Assembly: GCF_000968375.1 (NCBI RefSeq)
Contig: NZ_CP009933.1
Location: forward strand, 4,774,001-4,838,000
DNA from: Clostridium scatologenes
GTDB taxonomy: Bacteria > Bacillota > Clostridia > Clostridiales > Clostridiaceae
DNA: 64,000 bases
Direction of reading: 5' to 3'
Shown here one piece after another: positions 17,404 to 25,633 of this stretch. Position 1 is the first letter of the stretch, and the number at the start of each line of letters is the position of its first letter. The notes under the pieces are model-generated. The model did no database searches. It was not told where the DNA came from and was given only the letters and a program-made list of their open reading frames with translations. Made by a program: the position numbers and the translations under genes.

Positions 17404-17605
17404 AATAAAAGAAACTATAGGAGCCCTTTCAGAATCATCAAAAGGCTGGAAGAAAGAATTAAATCTTATAAGCTGGAATGATAAAGAGCCTAAATTTGAT
17501 ATTAGAGATTGGTCCCCTGAACATGAAAAGATGGGTAAGGGAGTAACTTTAACAAATGATGAATTGAAAAAATTAAGGGATATTCTGAATGATATGGAAC
17601 TATAG
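17384..17605 (+). CDS. PC4-like YdbC-family protein
   Basis: A 73-residue protein of the YdbC family, bacterial relatives of the PC4 single-stranded nucleic-acid-binding coactivator; L. lactis YdbC is the characterised structure. Signature segments are IGALSESSKGWKKELNLISWN, KFDIRDWSPEHEKMGKG and LTNDELKKLRDIL. The ATG follows TGGAGG. It sits inside a decayed XRE/ImmA module, so it may be cargo of an old mobile element, although such genes are also widespread as core genes. Confidence 0.85.
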   Translation: MANIKYEIKETIGALSESSKGWKKELNLISWNDKEPKFDIRDWSPEHEKMGKGVTLTNDELKKLRDILNDMEL

Positions 17606-17639
17606 AATAATTAGGTAAATAAGATTATCTTATTGATAT

Positions 17640-17898
17640 TTCAAGGCCAACTATTGATAAATCATATATAGCAGTACAACACTCAAAAGTCATATAGATA
17701 AGATAGTTACAACTTTTAATATAGATCTTGAACAATTAATAAATTATAAGCACTTAGGATTAGAAAACAATGATAGAATGGTTGCATCTGATAACTCACC
17801 AGAGGAATATGAAGTAAATGACAAAGCTAAAAAAATGTTTGACTTCTTAAATGATATAGTAGACCTTTATGAAGTCTATAGTGATAAGTATGTCTAAA
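17640..17898 (+). pseudogene. Broken XRE-type regulator upstream of immA
   Basis: Reading pieces in two frames give SRPTIDKSYIAVQHSK, then after a frame change KSHIDKIVTTFNIDLEQLINYKHLGLE and NDKAKKMFDFLNDIVDLYEVYSDKYV, ending at a stop (17896-17898) that overlaps the immA start. This resembles the usual repressor gene found directly before ImmA/IrrE, disrupted by at least one frameshift and lacking its start. Confidence 0.55.
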
Positions 17899-18666
17899 TA
17901 TATAACCTCTGATAACTTGAATGAAGTAATAGAAGCAAATAAGAAAATAAAAAATGAAATAGACAACTTAAAAAGTAACTTCTTTATTAATTATAACAAA
18001 ACTGGAATAGTAGGACCTGATAGGTTAGCCTTTGAAGTATTAAAGAAAAATTATAGTTTAATACAAGTACCGATAGATGATATGTATTGGGGAGGAGCTA
18101 TATTTATTAGAGGCAATCTAAAAATATCGGTTGTCAATTCAGCACAGCCAAGAGTTTACCAATTCTTTGTTGCATGGCATGAGTTATTTCATTTGCTTTA
18201 TGATCCTTCTATAATTAAAGGACAACATAATATACAGGCTGAAAAAATGGAGTTAAATGAGAGAAAAGCAGATTATTTTGCTGCAAAGATGTTGTTAGGT
18301 GATGTTTATAAATATTATTATTCACTAGAGGATGATGAATTTATAAATAAAATTGCTAGATGTATGGATGTGTTTAAAGCACCTTATAAGGCCATATTAA
18401 TTCAATTATATGATGATGCTGTAGAAGTATTTAATGACATGGGGCTTAAAAAGCTAATAGTTGAAAACTTTCATAAAAAGCCTAATGATTTAATCTCATT
18501 ATTTGAAAAACTAGAATTAGATACTGACTTAGTTAAACCTTCTAATGTGATTAGCTTTGGTGGTTTAGATAAAAAAATAAAATTGTTATCGGAAAAGGAA
18601 TCAGATGTTGATTATCATATGGATAACTTAAAGTTTTTAAACAAACTCAAGGATCTAATGAAATGA
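17890..18666 (+). CDS. ImmA/IrrE-family zinc metallopeptidase
   Basis: A 258-residue peptidase with the zinc motif H97-E-L-F-H101 (AWHELFHLLYD) and downstream ERKADYFAAKML as the third-ligand helix, both typical of COG2856. ImmA-type proteases cut phage or ICE repressors (ICEBs1 ImmR is the model), linking damage or host signals to excision. The ATG at 17890 overlaps the stop of the broken regulator (ATGTCTAA), so it was once translationally coupled; an in-frame ATG at 17869 is possible but has no ribosome site. With its partner repressor broken, this is probably a relic or may act on another repressor. Confidence 0.85.
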   Translation: MSKYITSDNLNEVIEANKKIKNEIDNLKSNFFINYNKTGIVGPDRLAFEVLKKNYSLIQVPIDDMYWGGAIFIRGNLKISVVNSAQPRVYQFFVAWHELFHLLYDPSIIKGQHNIQAEKMELNERKADYFAAKMLLGDVYKYYYSLEDDEFINKIARCMDVFKAPYKAILIQLYDDAVEVFNDMGLKKLIVENFHKKPNDLISLFEKLELDTDLVKPSNVISFGGLDKKIKLLSEKESDVDYHMDNLKFLNKLKDLMK

Positions 18667-18854
18667 GAAATAAGCAATGGAAGCAATTCAAGCAGCAAAG
18701 TTGATTGAAATTCTGAATTACAGCACTCTTAAAAAATTGCAATCCTTGATAATAACACAATTAGTTATAGTATCTGTAATAAAATATTATCTTAAAACCT
18801 ATTGCATAATATTAAAATATGATTTATAATTTCATTGAACAGGCGGTGAATAAA

Positions 18855-19490
18855 ATGAAAAACAATGATATTAAACTTACAAATAGAGATCTTCAAGCAA
18901 TAGAAAGACGTAATCAGCTTTTGGAATCAGCAAAAGAACTTTTTGCATCTAATGGTTATCATGCAACTACAACTAGACAAATAACAAAGAATATTGGTAT
19001 GGCAGATGGACTCATTTATCACTATTTTCCAGAAGGAAAAAAACAGATTTTAGATATAATTATTAAAGAATTTATTGATGACAGATGGATTCAGTTAGAA
19101 AAAGAAATATCTGAAGTTACTTCTGATATACCAATTCAAGAAATTCTTTTTAAATTAGGAAACATAATATTTAAATATATTGGTAATGATAAAAATATAT
19201 TAGTTATATTATTACGTGAGCAAAATATATTATCAGAAGAATATACAAATACTTTTAATAACCATATAAAGAAAGTAATTCATAAAACAGAGTTGATTTT
19301 AAAATATAAAGCTGAAAAAAATGAAATAAAAGCCTTTGACTTTTTTATGATGGCAAATCAATTTTGGAGTGCTATTTACACATATATATTGCAAAATACA
19401 CTTTTTGGAGAAAAAAATTTATATTCAATAAGTAAAGAGGTGTATTTAGAACAAATTATAAATTATACTCAAATGACTTGGAAAAAATAA
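18855..19490 (+). CDS. TetR-family regulator
   Basis: A 211-residue repressor with the TetR helix-turn-helix in residues about 10-60 (RRNQLLESAKELFASNGYHATTTRQITKNIGMADGLIYHYF) and an all-helical ligand domain after it. The ATG at 18855 follows AGGCGGTG; an upstream in-frame ATG at 18819 has no such site. A TGAACGTTCA palindrome lies just behind the gene, ahead of the hydrolase gene, so it probably represses the hydrolase-permease pair. The ligand is not evident. Confidence 0.9.
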   Translation: MKNNDIKLTNRDLQAIERRNQLLESAKELFASNGYHATTTRQITKNIGMADGLIYHYFPEGKKQILDIIIKEFIDDRWIQLEKEISEVTSDIPIQEILFKLGNIIFKYIGNDKNILVILLREQNILSEEYTNTFNNHIKKVIHKTELILKYKAEKNEIKAFDFFMMANQFWSAIYTYILQNTLFGEKNLYSISKEVYLEQIINYTQMTWKK

Positions 19491-19528
19491 AAAAAATTTC
19501 TTTGTGAAATTTTATACATTTGGTTCAC

Positions 19529-19538
19529 TGAACGTTCA
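19529..19538. promoter_or_regulatory. Palindromic TetR-type operator
   Basis: TGAACGTTCA inside ACTGAACGTTCAAT, in the gap between the TetR gene and the hydrolase gene and about 75 bases before the latter. This is the half-site spacing common for AcrR/QacR-like TetR operators. Confidence 0.5.
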
Positions 19539-19610
19539 ATTAAAGATCATGTAAATATATTCATTAACCATAAATTAAAATATTATTATACGATATAGGA
19601 GGAATTAACT

Positions 19611-20819
19611 ATGAAACTACATTTTCAAGACCAAGCATTTTCATTTGAATTATTAAGAGCTGCAACTTATTCAGGATATCAAGGAGCAGAAATAGGTGAA
19701 GCCTTAGCAACAGCTGCAAAAATTAAAGAAGGTGACTTTGACAGCTGGTATGAAGAATGGAAAAATACAGCTAAAAGAGTCGAACAAATAGGTATTGATT
19801 GCTTAAATAAGAGACATAAAATAAGTGCTAGAGAGGCTTTACTTAGAGCACATAATTATTATAGGACTGCAGAATTCTTTTTACAAGGAACTGATCCAAG
19901 ACGCAGTGAAAACTTTGAAAAGAGTGTTGAGACTTTTGAAGCAGCAATGAAGCTTATAGATTCATATTTTGAAATAGTTGAAATACCCTATGAAGGTACT
20001 CATTTAAAAGGTTATTTTTATGGAGCATTAGACTATGATAAAGTTACTACCACATCAAGACCTACTTTATTATTTATCGGTGGATATGACTCCACTCTTC
20101 AAGAACTTTATTTCTGTGGAGCTGCTCCAGCAATAAAACGTGGCTATAACTGTTTAATCTTTGAATGCCCAGGACAAGGAGAAGCTTTAAGAAAGAATAA
20201 CCTTTATATGCGTCATGATGCAGAAGTTCCAGTAGGTGCTGCAATAGATTACCTTCAAACAAGAAAGGATATCGACACTAACAAAATAGCTTTGCTTGGC
20301 ATGAGCTTAGGTGGTTATTTCGCCCCAAGAGCAGCAGCTTTTGATGAACGTATAAAAGCATGTATTGCTTTCAATGTATTTTATGATACTTATGAATCTA
20401 CTATAAATCAAAATCCTCAGCTTGAAAAAGTATTAAGTTTACCAGCAGAGCAAAAAGAAGCTATGCTTGCAAAAGCTGAAGAAAATAATTCAAATCTTCG
20501 TTGGATGCTAAACAACGGTAAATGGGTATTTGGATTAAAACACAGATATGAAGTCTTTGATGAAATGAAGAAAGCGTCTTTAAAAGGAGTTGCTGAAAAG
20601 ATTAAATGTCCTATATTACTTACTATGGGAGAAACAGATCACTTTGTTTCTAAAGATCAATTAAAAGCCCTTTTAGATTCAATAAAAGCACCAAAGACAG
20701 TTCGTGTCTTTACTATAGATGAAGGTGCAGAAGAACATTGTCAAGAAGGTAATCATGCACTATTTCATCAAGTTATGTTTGATTGGTTAGATGATATATT
20801 TGAAAATTATTTAGACTAA
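19611..20819 (+). CDS. Alpha/beta hydrolase of the DHPON-hydrolase/FrsA-like type
   Basis: A 402-residue cytosolic hydrolase with a long helical N-terminal cap (residues about 1-120) and an alpha/beta core. It shows the oxyanion region FIGGYDST, the nucleophile elbow GMSLGG (Ser232), an acid in GETDHFVS, and histidines in EEHCQEGNH near the C-terminus. The layout matches the 2,6-dihydroxypseudooxynicotine-hydrolase group, which cleaves C-C bonds or esters. It follows AGGAGG. It sits between the TetR gene plus operator and a YdcZ permease gene, suggesting a small detoxification or uptake cassette. The substrate is unknown. Confidence 0.82.
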   Translation: MKLHFQDQAFSFELLRAATYSGYQGAEIGEALATAAKIKEGDFDSWYEEWKNTAKRVEQIGIDCLNKRHKISAREALLRAHNYYRTAEFFLQGTDPRRSENFEKSVETFEAAMKLIDSYFEIVEIPYEGTHLKGYFYGALDYDKVTTTSRPTLLFIGGYDSTLQELYFCGAAPAIKRGYNCLIFECPGQGEALRKNNLYMRHDAEVPVGAAIDYLQTRKDIDTNKIALLGMSLGGYFAPRAAAFDERIKACIAFNVFYDTYESTINQNPQLEKVLSLPAEQKEAMLAKAEENNSNLRWMLNNGKWVFGLKHRYEVFDEMKKASLKGVAEKIKCPILLTMGETDHFVSKDQLKALLDSIKAPKTVRVFTIDEGAEEHCQEGNHALFHQVMFDWLDDIFENYLD

Positions 20820-20920
20820 AACTCAAATTAATCGTAATTACTCTTTTAATAAAGCTTTCTATGTTTAATTTAATTTTTCATGGAAAGCTCTATAATATTA
20901 AATTCACTGGAGGTTATACT

Positions 20921-21376
20921 ATGACATTCCTGTATTATTTACTCTCATTAATATCAGGCTTTGCTCTGACTTTGCAAGTTGGTATAAATGGAGCCTTTCG
21001 TTCTAAAATAGTAAATCCTATACTTTCATCTCTTGTCAGCTTTGCTGTTGGAACTTTAGGACTTGCTCTGGTATTTTTTATTACTTTATTAAATGGCTCT
21101 AGTACCTTACCAACTATAGCAAACATGAAAAACACTAACTGGTGGATGTTAACTGGAGGATTATTTGGAGCCTTTTATATATTTTCAACCATATTTTCAG
21201 CTCCTAAAATTGGATTTGCTAATATGTTCAGTCTCGTAATATGCGGTCAAATAATCCTTTCAGTACTATTTGATCATTTTGGATTATTAGGAAATCAAAT
21301 TCATTTATTAAGTCCACTAAGAGCTATAGGAGTTTTTTTATTAATTTTAGGTGTTTACATAATTCAAGCTAATTAG
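20921..21376 (+). CDS. YdcZ/DUF606-family DMT membrane protein
   Basis: A 151-residue protein with about five membrane helices, matching the short DUF606 (YdcZ) branch of the drug/metabolite transporter superfamily, which usually works as a dimer or paired with a paralogue. I start at the ATG at 20921 behind CTGGAGG; an upstream ATG at 20861 has a poor site. It lies 101 bases behind the hydrolase gene and may share the TetR-controlled transcript. The substrate is not predictable. Confidence 0.8.
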   Translation: MTFLYYLLSLISGFALTLQVGINGAFRSKIVNPILSSLVSFAVGTLGLALVFFITLLNGSSTLPTIANMKNTNWWMLTGGLFGAFYIFSTIFSAPKIGFANMFSLVICGQIILSVLFDHFGLLGNQIHLLSPLRAIGVFLLILGVYIIQAN

Positions 21377-21545
21377 GACTGATTAATAATACAAAAAAAA
21401 GTTGTAGTCAATACAAATATTATGAGTTTGATATATCTTTGTCAAAATTATAAAATTAATATGTAATCTAGATTATAAAACGTATTCAATTATACTCAAG
21501 TTGTCAAGAAATTATCAAATTCAGATAAAAAGGGAGGAAAAAGAT

Positions 21546-23489
21546 ATGAAGAATAAATATTATCCACATCTTGCAAGTCCTATTAAAATTAATGGAGTTA
21601 CTTTTAAAAACAGAATTTTTGGTGCTCCAATGTCCAATCCAGAATTAGATGCAGACTGTAATATGAGAAAAGAAGAAATCGCATTTCATGAAAATCGTGC
21701 ACAGGGTGGTCTTGCTAGTGTAGCCATTGGTCTTGGTATTGTAGATGCTATTGGTCGTACACACACAAAGGAAATAAAGCTCTATGACGTAATGTCTCTC
21801 CCTTCACTTAAGGAAGCTTCAAACGCTATGCATCGTCATAATTGTAATGCAGTAATGGAGCTTGCTCATGGAGGAAAATATGGTAATGCCCGTGGTCATG
21901 GTAATGCTGATGGCATATTAATTGGGCCTAATGATGAAATAAATCCAGAAGGACTTCAGGTTCGTAGTATGACAGATGAGGATATCTACAGAGTTGCAGA
22001 TTGTTTTGCTGAAGGTGCAAAGCTGGTAAAAGAAGCTGGCTTTGATATGGTACTTATCCATGGTGGTCATGGATGGCTGCTTGGTCAGTTTAGTTCTCCA
22101 ACAATGAATCACAGAACAGATAAATGGGGTGGAAGTCTGGAGAATCGTATGCGTTTTCCACTACTGGTAATAGAAAAAGTACGTGAAGCTGTTGGAGCTA
22201 ATTATCCAATTGAATTTCGTATGAGTGGGGCAGAGTATACGCAAGATGGATATACAATCGAAGAAGGTATAAAGATGGCCAAAATGCTGGATGGAAAGGT
22301 AGATATTATCCATGTTTCTGCTGGTATTCATGAAGACATGGAGGTATTTACACTTACTCACCCGTCTATGTTTATTGAGCATGGATATAATGTATATCTT
22401 GCGTCTGAGATTAAAAAGCATGTTAAGACACCGGTTGCTACATTAGGTGGACTAAATGATCCAGACATGATGGAAGAAATTATTGCTTCAGGAAAAGCAG
22501 ATATCATACAGATTGCACGTCAATCACTGGCTGATCCATATTTCCCAGAGAAAGCATTTTCAGGAAATGCAGATGATATTAATCGTTGCTGCCGATGCTA
22601 CACTTGTTTCTTCAATTATTTAACAAATAGAACATTCTGTTGTGCGTTTAACCCAGTTATTGGTAACGAACTGGAAAATAAGCATGCATTCCCAGCAACA
22701 ACGCCAAAGAAAGTTATTGTAGTTGGTGGTGGACCAGGCGGTATGGAAGCAGCTATTACAGCAGCTGGTCGTGGTCATTCTGTTACTCTTTATGAGAAAA
22801 ATAGTGAGCTTGGTGGACAACTTCTTTCTGAACAGTATATTCCTTTTAAGCAGGATATGTTCAACTTTGTAAAAGTATTAAAAGGACGTTTGGAGAAATC
22901 AGGTGTTGATGTTCATTTGAATACAGAGCTTACGGCTGAACAGGCAGCAGCAGAGAAGGCTGATGTTGTTATTACAGCCATTGGTGCTAAACCGATTGTT
23001 CCACCAATTCCAGGAATTAATAACGAGAAAGTTGTTGGTCTTGAAGCTCTTCATCAGAAAGATCCTGCACTTGGACAGAAGGTTGTTATACTTGGCGGTG
23101 GTCTTGTTGGATGTGAATGTGCAATTTATCTGGATGGTATGGGAAAAGATGTTACAATAGTTGAAATGAGAGATGACTGGGCAGCTGATTCTTATTTTAT
23201 GCACAAAAATGCAATGAGAATGGCAATGCGTGACAGCAATATTAAGGTTAACATAAGTACAAAGGCAAAGGCTGTTACAGATGAAGGACTTGTCTGTGAG
23301 ACGGCCCATGGTGAAGTTACTTTTGAGGCTGACAGTATTTTGTTAGCAGCAGGCATGAAAACTGACCGTGCAGTTGCAGACAGCTTCTATAACACAGCAC
23401 CACGTGTATTCGAAACAGGTGACTGTATCAAGCCGGGTCGTGTAGTTGAGGCAGTTACAAACGGATACTATCGTGCACTAGATATTTAA
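21546..23489 (+). CDS. Old Yellow Enzyme-type Fe-S flavoenzyme (2,4-dienoyl-CoA reductase/BaiCD-BaiH family)
   Basis: NADH-dependent ene-reductase of 647 residues: an N-terminal FMN TIM barrel (FKNRIFGAPMSNPE; MVLIHGGHGWLLGQF; HRTDKWGGSLENR), a cysteine cluster for a 4Fe-4S centre (CCRCYTCF with CC ten residues on), then FAD and NAD(P) Rossmann motifs (VVVGGGPGGMEAA; VVILGGGLVGCECA). It reduces activated C=C bonds. ATG follows GGGAGG. Codon use is unlike the neighbours (CGT arginine and many CTT/CTG leucines, visibly higher GC), which suggests transfer from a Lachnospiraceae-like donor. It leads a possible operon with the SpoVA pair and an alcohol dehydrogenase. Confidence 0.9.
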   Translation: MKNKYYPHLASPIKINGVTFKNRIFGAPMSNPELDADCNMRKEEIAFHENRAQGGLASVAIGLGIVDAIGRTHTKEIKLYDVMSLPSLKEASNAMHRHNCNAVMELAHGGKYGNARGHGNADGILIGPNDEINPEGLQVRSMTDEDIYRVADCFAEGAKLVKEAGFDMVLIHGGHGWLLGQFSSPTMNHRTDKWGGSLENRMRFPLLVIEKVREAVGANYPIEFRMSGAEYTQDGYTIEEGIKMAKMLDGKVDIIHVSAGIHEDMEVFTLTHPSMFIEHGYNVYLASEIKKHVKTPVATLGGLNDPDMMEEIIASGKADIIQIARQSLADPYFPEKAFSGNADDINRCCRCYTCFFNYLTNRTFCCAFNPVIGNELENKHAFPATTPKKVIVVGGGPGGMEAAITAAGRGHSVTLYEKNSELGGQLLSEQYIPFKQDMFNFVKVLKGRLEKSGVDVHLNTELTAEQAAAEKADVVITAIGAKPIVPPIPGINNEKVVGLEALHQKDPALGQKVVILGGGLVGCECAIYLDGMGKDVTIVEMRDDWAADSYFMHKNAMRMAMRDSNIKVNISTKAKAVTDEGLVCETAHGEVTFEADSILLAAGMKTDRAVADSFYNTAPRVFETGDCIKPGRVVEAVTNGYYRALDI

Positions 23490-23522
23490 GAGTAGATAAA
23501 TTAATTTTGAAGGGTGGTATTT

Positions 23523-23978
23523 ATGGGCGATATAAAAATCCAAACTACAAATATTTCACCAAAAGAGGTTGAGACTAGAAATGAAAAATTGGGATGGTTC
23601 AAGAGTTGCATATATTCAGGGATAATTGGTGGATTGATTTCTGTGCTTGCTCATGTTTTATCTATAATATATGCAGCTGTAGGAGTACCCGATAATATTT
23701 CCTTAGTAGTGACTCTTCTTACACTTCTATTAATAGGTGCTCTTACTACAGCTCTTGGATGGTATAGTAAATTAGACAAGTATGGACCAGCCGGAGGTAT
23801 GCTTCCCACAACTGGTCTTGCAGGTGCAATAACAGGTACTGCAATTCAATCTAAAAAAAATGGTGAGTCTCTTCTTGAAAACGTTTATAAAGGATTTATG
23901 TCAGTTGCGCCAATTTTATTTTGGGGTTGGGTTACATGTGTAGTTGCAGGTATAGTAATGGGATTGGTTAAAATATAA
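23523..23978 (+). CDS. spoVAC: SpoVAC-like spore membrane protein
   Basis: A 151-residue SpoVA-family (PF03862) membrane protein with about four helices (IIGGLISVLAHVLSIIYAA; ISLVVTLLTLLLIGALTTALG; GGMLPTTGLAGAITGTA; FMSVAPILFWGWVTCVVAGI). SpoVAC is a mechanosensitive component of the channel that moves Ca-dipicolinate in spore formation and germination. The ATG at 23523 follows AGGGTGG; a GTG at 23514 lies inside that site. Unusually, spoVAD does not follow: the next gene is spoVAE, 34 bases on. It is therefore probably an accessory copy, not the main spoVA operon. Confidence 0.85.
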   Translation: MGDIKIQTTNISPKEVETRNEKLGWFKSCIYSGIIGGLISVLAHVLSIIYAAVGVPDNISLVVTLLTLLLIGALTTALGWYSKLDKYGPAGGMLPTTGLAGAITGTAIQSKKNGESLLENVYKGFMSVAPILFWGWVTCVVAGIVMGLVKI

Positions 23979-24012
23979 TTATTTATTAAAAAATAAGGAT
24001 AAGGTGATTCTT

Positions 24013-24378
24013 ATGGATTTTATTAAAGTATTTATTACAGGCGGTGCCATATGCTTTCTTGGACAACTTTTATTGACAAAATTTAAATTATCTCCACCAA
24101 AGATGCTGACAACAATCATTATTGCAGGAGGGTTACTGGAGATTTTAGGTTTATATAAGTACATTGCAGCCTTTGGAGGAGAAGGTGCGCAAGTGCCGAT
24201 TTCAGGTTTGGGATCTTTGTTTGCTAATGCAGTTAAAACAGGAATGGCTGAACAGGGAATACTGGGAATATTTATGTTTAGTAACACTTTTTATAAAATA
24301 GCAGGAATAGTTATTCTAACTGCTGTAGTTGTTTTTATAATTACAGCAAGGTTTTTTAGCACTATAAAAGAAAAATAA
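24013..24378 (+). CDS. spoVAE: SpoVAE-like spore membrane protein
   Basis: A 121-residue SpoVAEb-type protein: membrane helices at about residues 4-20, 30-50 and 92-116, with the conserved middle loop GAQVPISGLGSLFANAV and AEQGILGIF. It is co-directional and closely spaced with the SpoVAC gene; SpoVAC and SpoVAEb belong to the same fold family and could pair. The DPA-binding SpoVAD, normally encoded between them, is missing. ATG at 24013 follows AAGGATAAGGTG. Confidence 0.85.
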   Translation: MDFIKVFITGGAICFLGQLLLTKFKLSPPKMLTTIIIAGGLLEILGLYKYIAAFGGEGAQVPISGLGSLFANAVKTGMAEQGILGIFMFSNTFYKIAGIVILTAVVVFIITARFFSTIKEK

Positions 24379-24458
24379 TAATATTAACTTGATAGAGCGT
24401 TTCTGGGGATGGCTTAAGTTAAGACATAGAAAGTCTATATTAGAGAAAGGGGATTATT

Positions 24459-25553
24459 ATGAAAATAAAAGCGGCAGTAGTTCATGAAAAAGGACAAGAT
24501 TTTAAAATTGAAGAGGTAGAATTAGCATCACCAAAGGCAGATGAAATACTTGTAAAAATAGTATCAAGCGGTGTTTGTCATACTGATGAAGTTGCAAAAC
24601 TACAAGTGATTCCAGTACCTTTACCAGCAGTATTTGGACATGAAGGTTGTGGCATTATAGAAGAGGTTGGTAGTAGCGTTACTGAGTTTAAAAAGGGTGA
24701 CCGTGTTGGATTTTCCTTTGGATTTTGTGGACATTGTGAAAATTGTCTAAGCGCACATCAACATGCATGTGAAAATTTTAATGAAATTAATTTTGGTGGG
24801 GTTATGAGTGATGGTACAAAGAGACTTTCACAAAATGGGAAAGAAATATCTTCATTCTTTGGACAATCCTCCTTTGCAACTTATGCAGTGGTAAATCAAA
24901 ACAGTGCAATAAAAGTTGATGATGACATAGAGCTTGCATTGGTAGGCCCTTTAGGTTGTGGCATCCAAACAGGTGCAGGTGCTGTATTAAATAGATTAAA
25001 TCCAAAATTTGGTTCTACTATTGCGGTATTTGGATGTGGAACTGTAGGAATGAGTGCTATTATGGCAGCTAAAATTACAGGATGTTCAAAAATTATTGCA
25101 GTAGGAGGAAATCCAAGCAGTTTAGAACTTGCAAAAGAGCTTGGAGCAACTCATACTATAAACAGAAAAGAAACTGATGATATAGTTTGTGAAATTAAGA
25201 AAATCACAAATGGAGGATGCCACTATGCAATTGATACCACTGGAGTTGGTGATTTTGTAAAGAAAGCTCTTGCTTGTGTTCGTTTCTTAGGTACTGCAGT
25301 AGTTCTAGGAGCAACTGGAGATTTGACCATTAATGTACAAGAAGAATTAATGGGTGAAGCAAAATCTCTAATTGGGATTGTAGAAGGTGATTCTATTCCA
25401 AAACTATTTATTCCTCAATTAATTCAATACTATAAAGAAGGTAAATTTCCATTTGATAAATTAATTAAATTCTATGATTTTGAAGATATCAACAAAGCTT
25501 TTGAAGACTCTCACAATGGTAAAGTTATTAAAGCCGTATTAAAAATAAATTAA
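24459..25553 (+). CDS. Zinc-dependent alcohol dehydrogenase (MDR family, aryl-alcohol type)
   Basis: NAD(P)-linked medium-chain dehydrogenase of 364 residues. The catalytic zinc ligands are in GVCHTDEV and GHEGCGIIEE, the structural zinc site is CGHCENCLSAHQHAC, and the coenzyme motif is FGCGTVGMSAI. The closest layout is the benzyl/aryl-alcohol dehydrogenase group, though this is a family-level call. It starts behind AGAAAGGGG, 80 bases after spoVAE, and ends facing a LysR gene. A pairing with the upstream ene-reductase in reducing unsaturated aldehydes or alcohols is possible but inferred. Confidence 0.88.
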   Translation: MKIKAAVVHEKGQDFKIEEVELASPKADEILVKIVSSGVCHTDEVAKLQVIPVPLPAVFGHEGCGIIEEVGSSVTEFKKGDRVGFSFGFCGHCENCLSAHQHACENFNEINFGGVMSDGTKRLSQNGKEISSFFGQSSFATYAVVNQNSAIKVDDDIELALVGPLGCGIQTGAGAVLNRLNPKFGSTIAVFGCGTVGMSAIMAAKITGCSKIIAVGGNPSSLELAKELGATHTINRKETDDIVCEIKKITNGGCHYAIDTTGVGDFVKKALACVRFLGTAVVLGATGDLTINVQEELMGEAKSLIGIVEGDSIPKLFIPQLIQYYKEGKFPFDKLIKFYDFEDINKAFEDSHNGKVIKAVLKIN

Positions 25554-25609
25554 ATGACTGAAAAAATTAAGATTTATCTATAAAAGGGAAGTTGTTGGTA
25601 GTTATGTAC

Positions 25610-25630
25610 TAGTGTAAAAGCTTTACACTA
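25610..25630. terminator. Hairpin between convergent dehydrogenase and LysR genes
   Basis: Perfect 9-base arms (TAGTGTAAA and complement) with an AGC loop. There is no T run on either side, so it is a weak bidirectional terminator candidate. Confidence 0.4.
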
Positions 25631-25633
25631 ACA

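Noticed and set aside
22899..23309. Minus-strand Cys/His/Asn-rich frame opposite the ene-reductase
   Set aside because: It arises from the higher-GC codon use of the flavoenzyme; no start signal and no recognisable domain.
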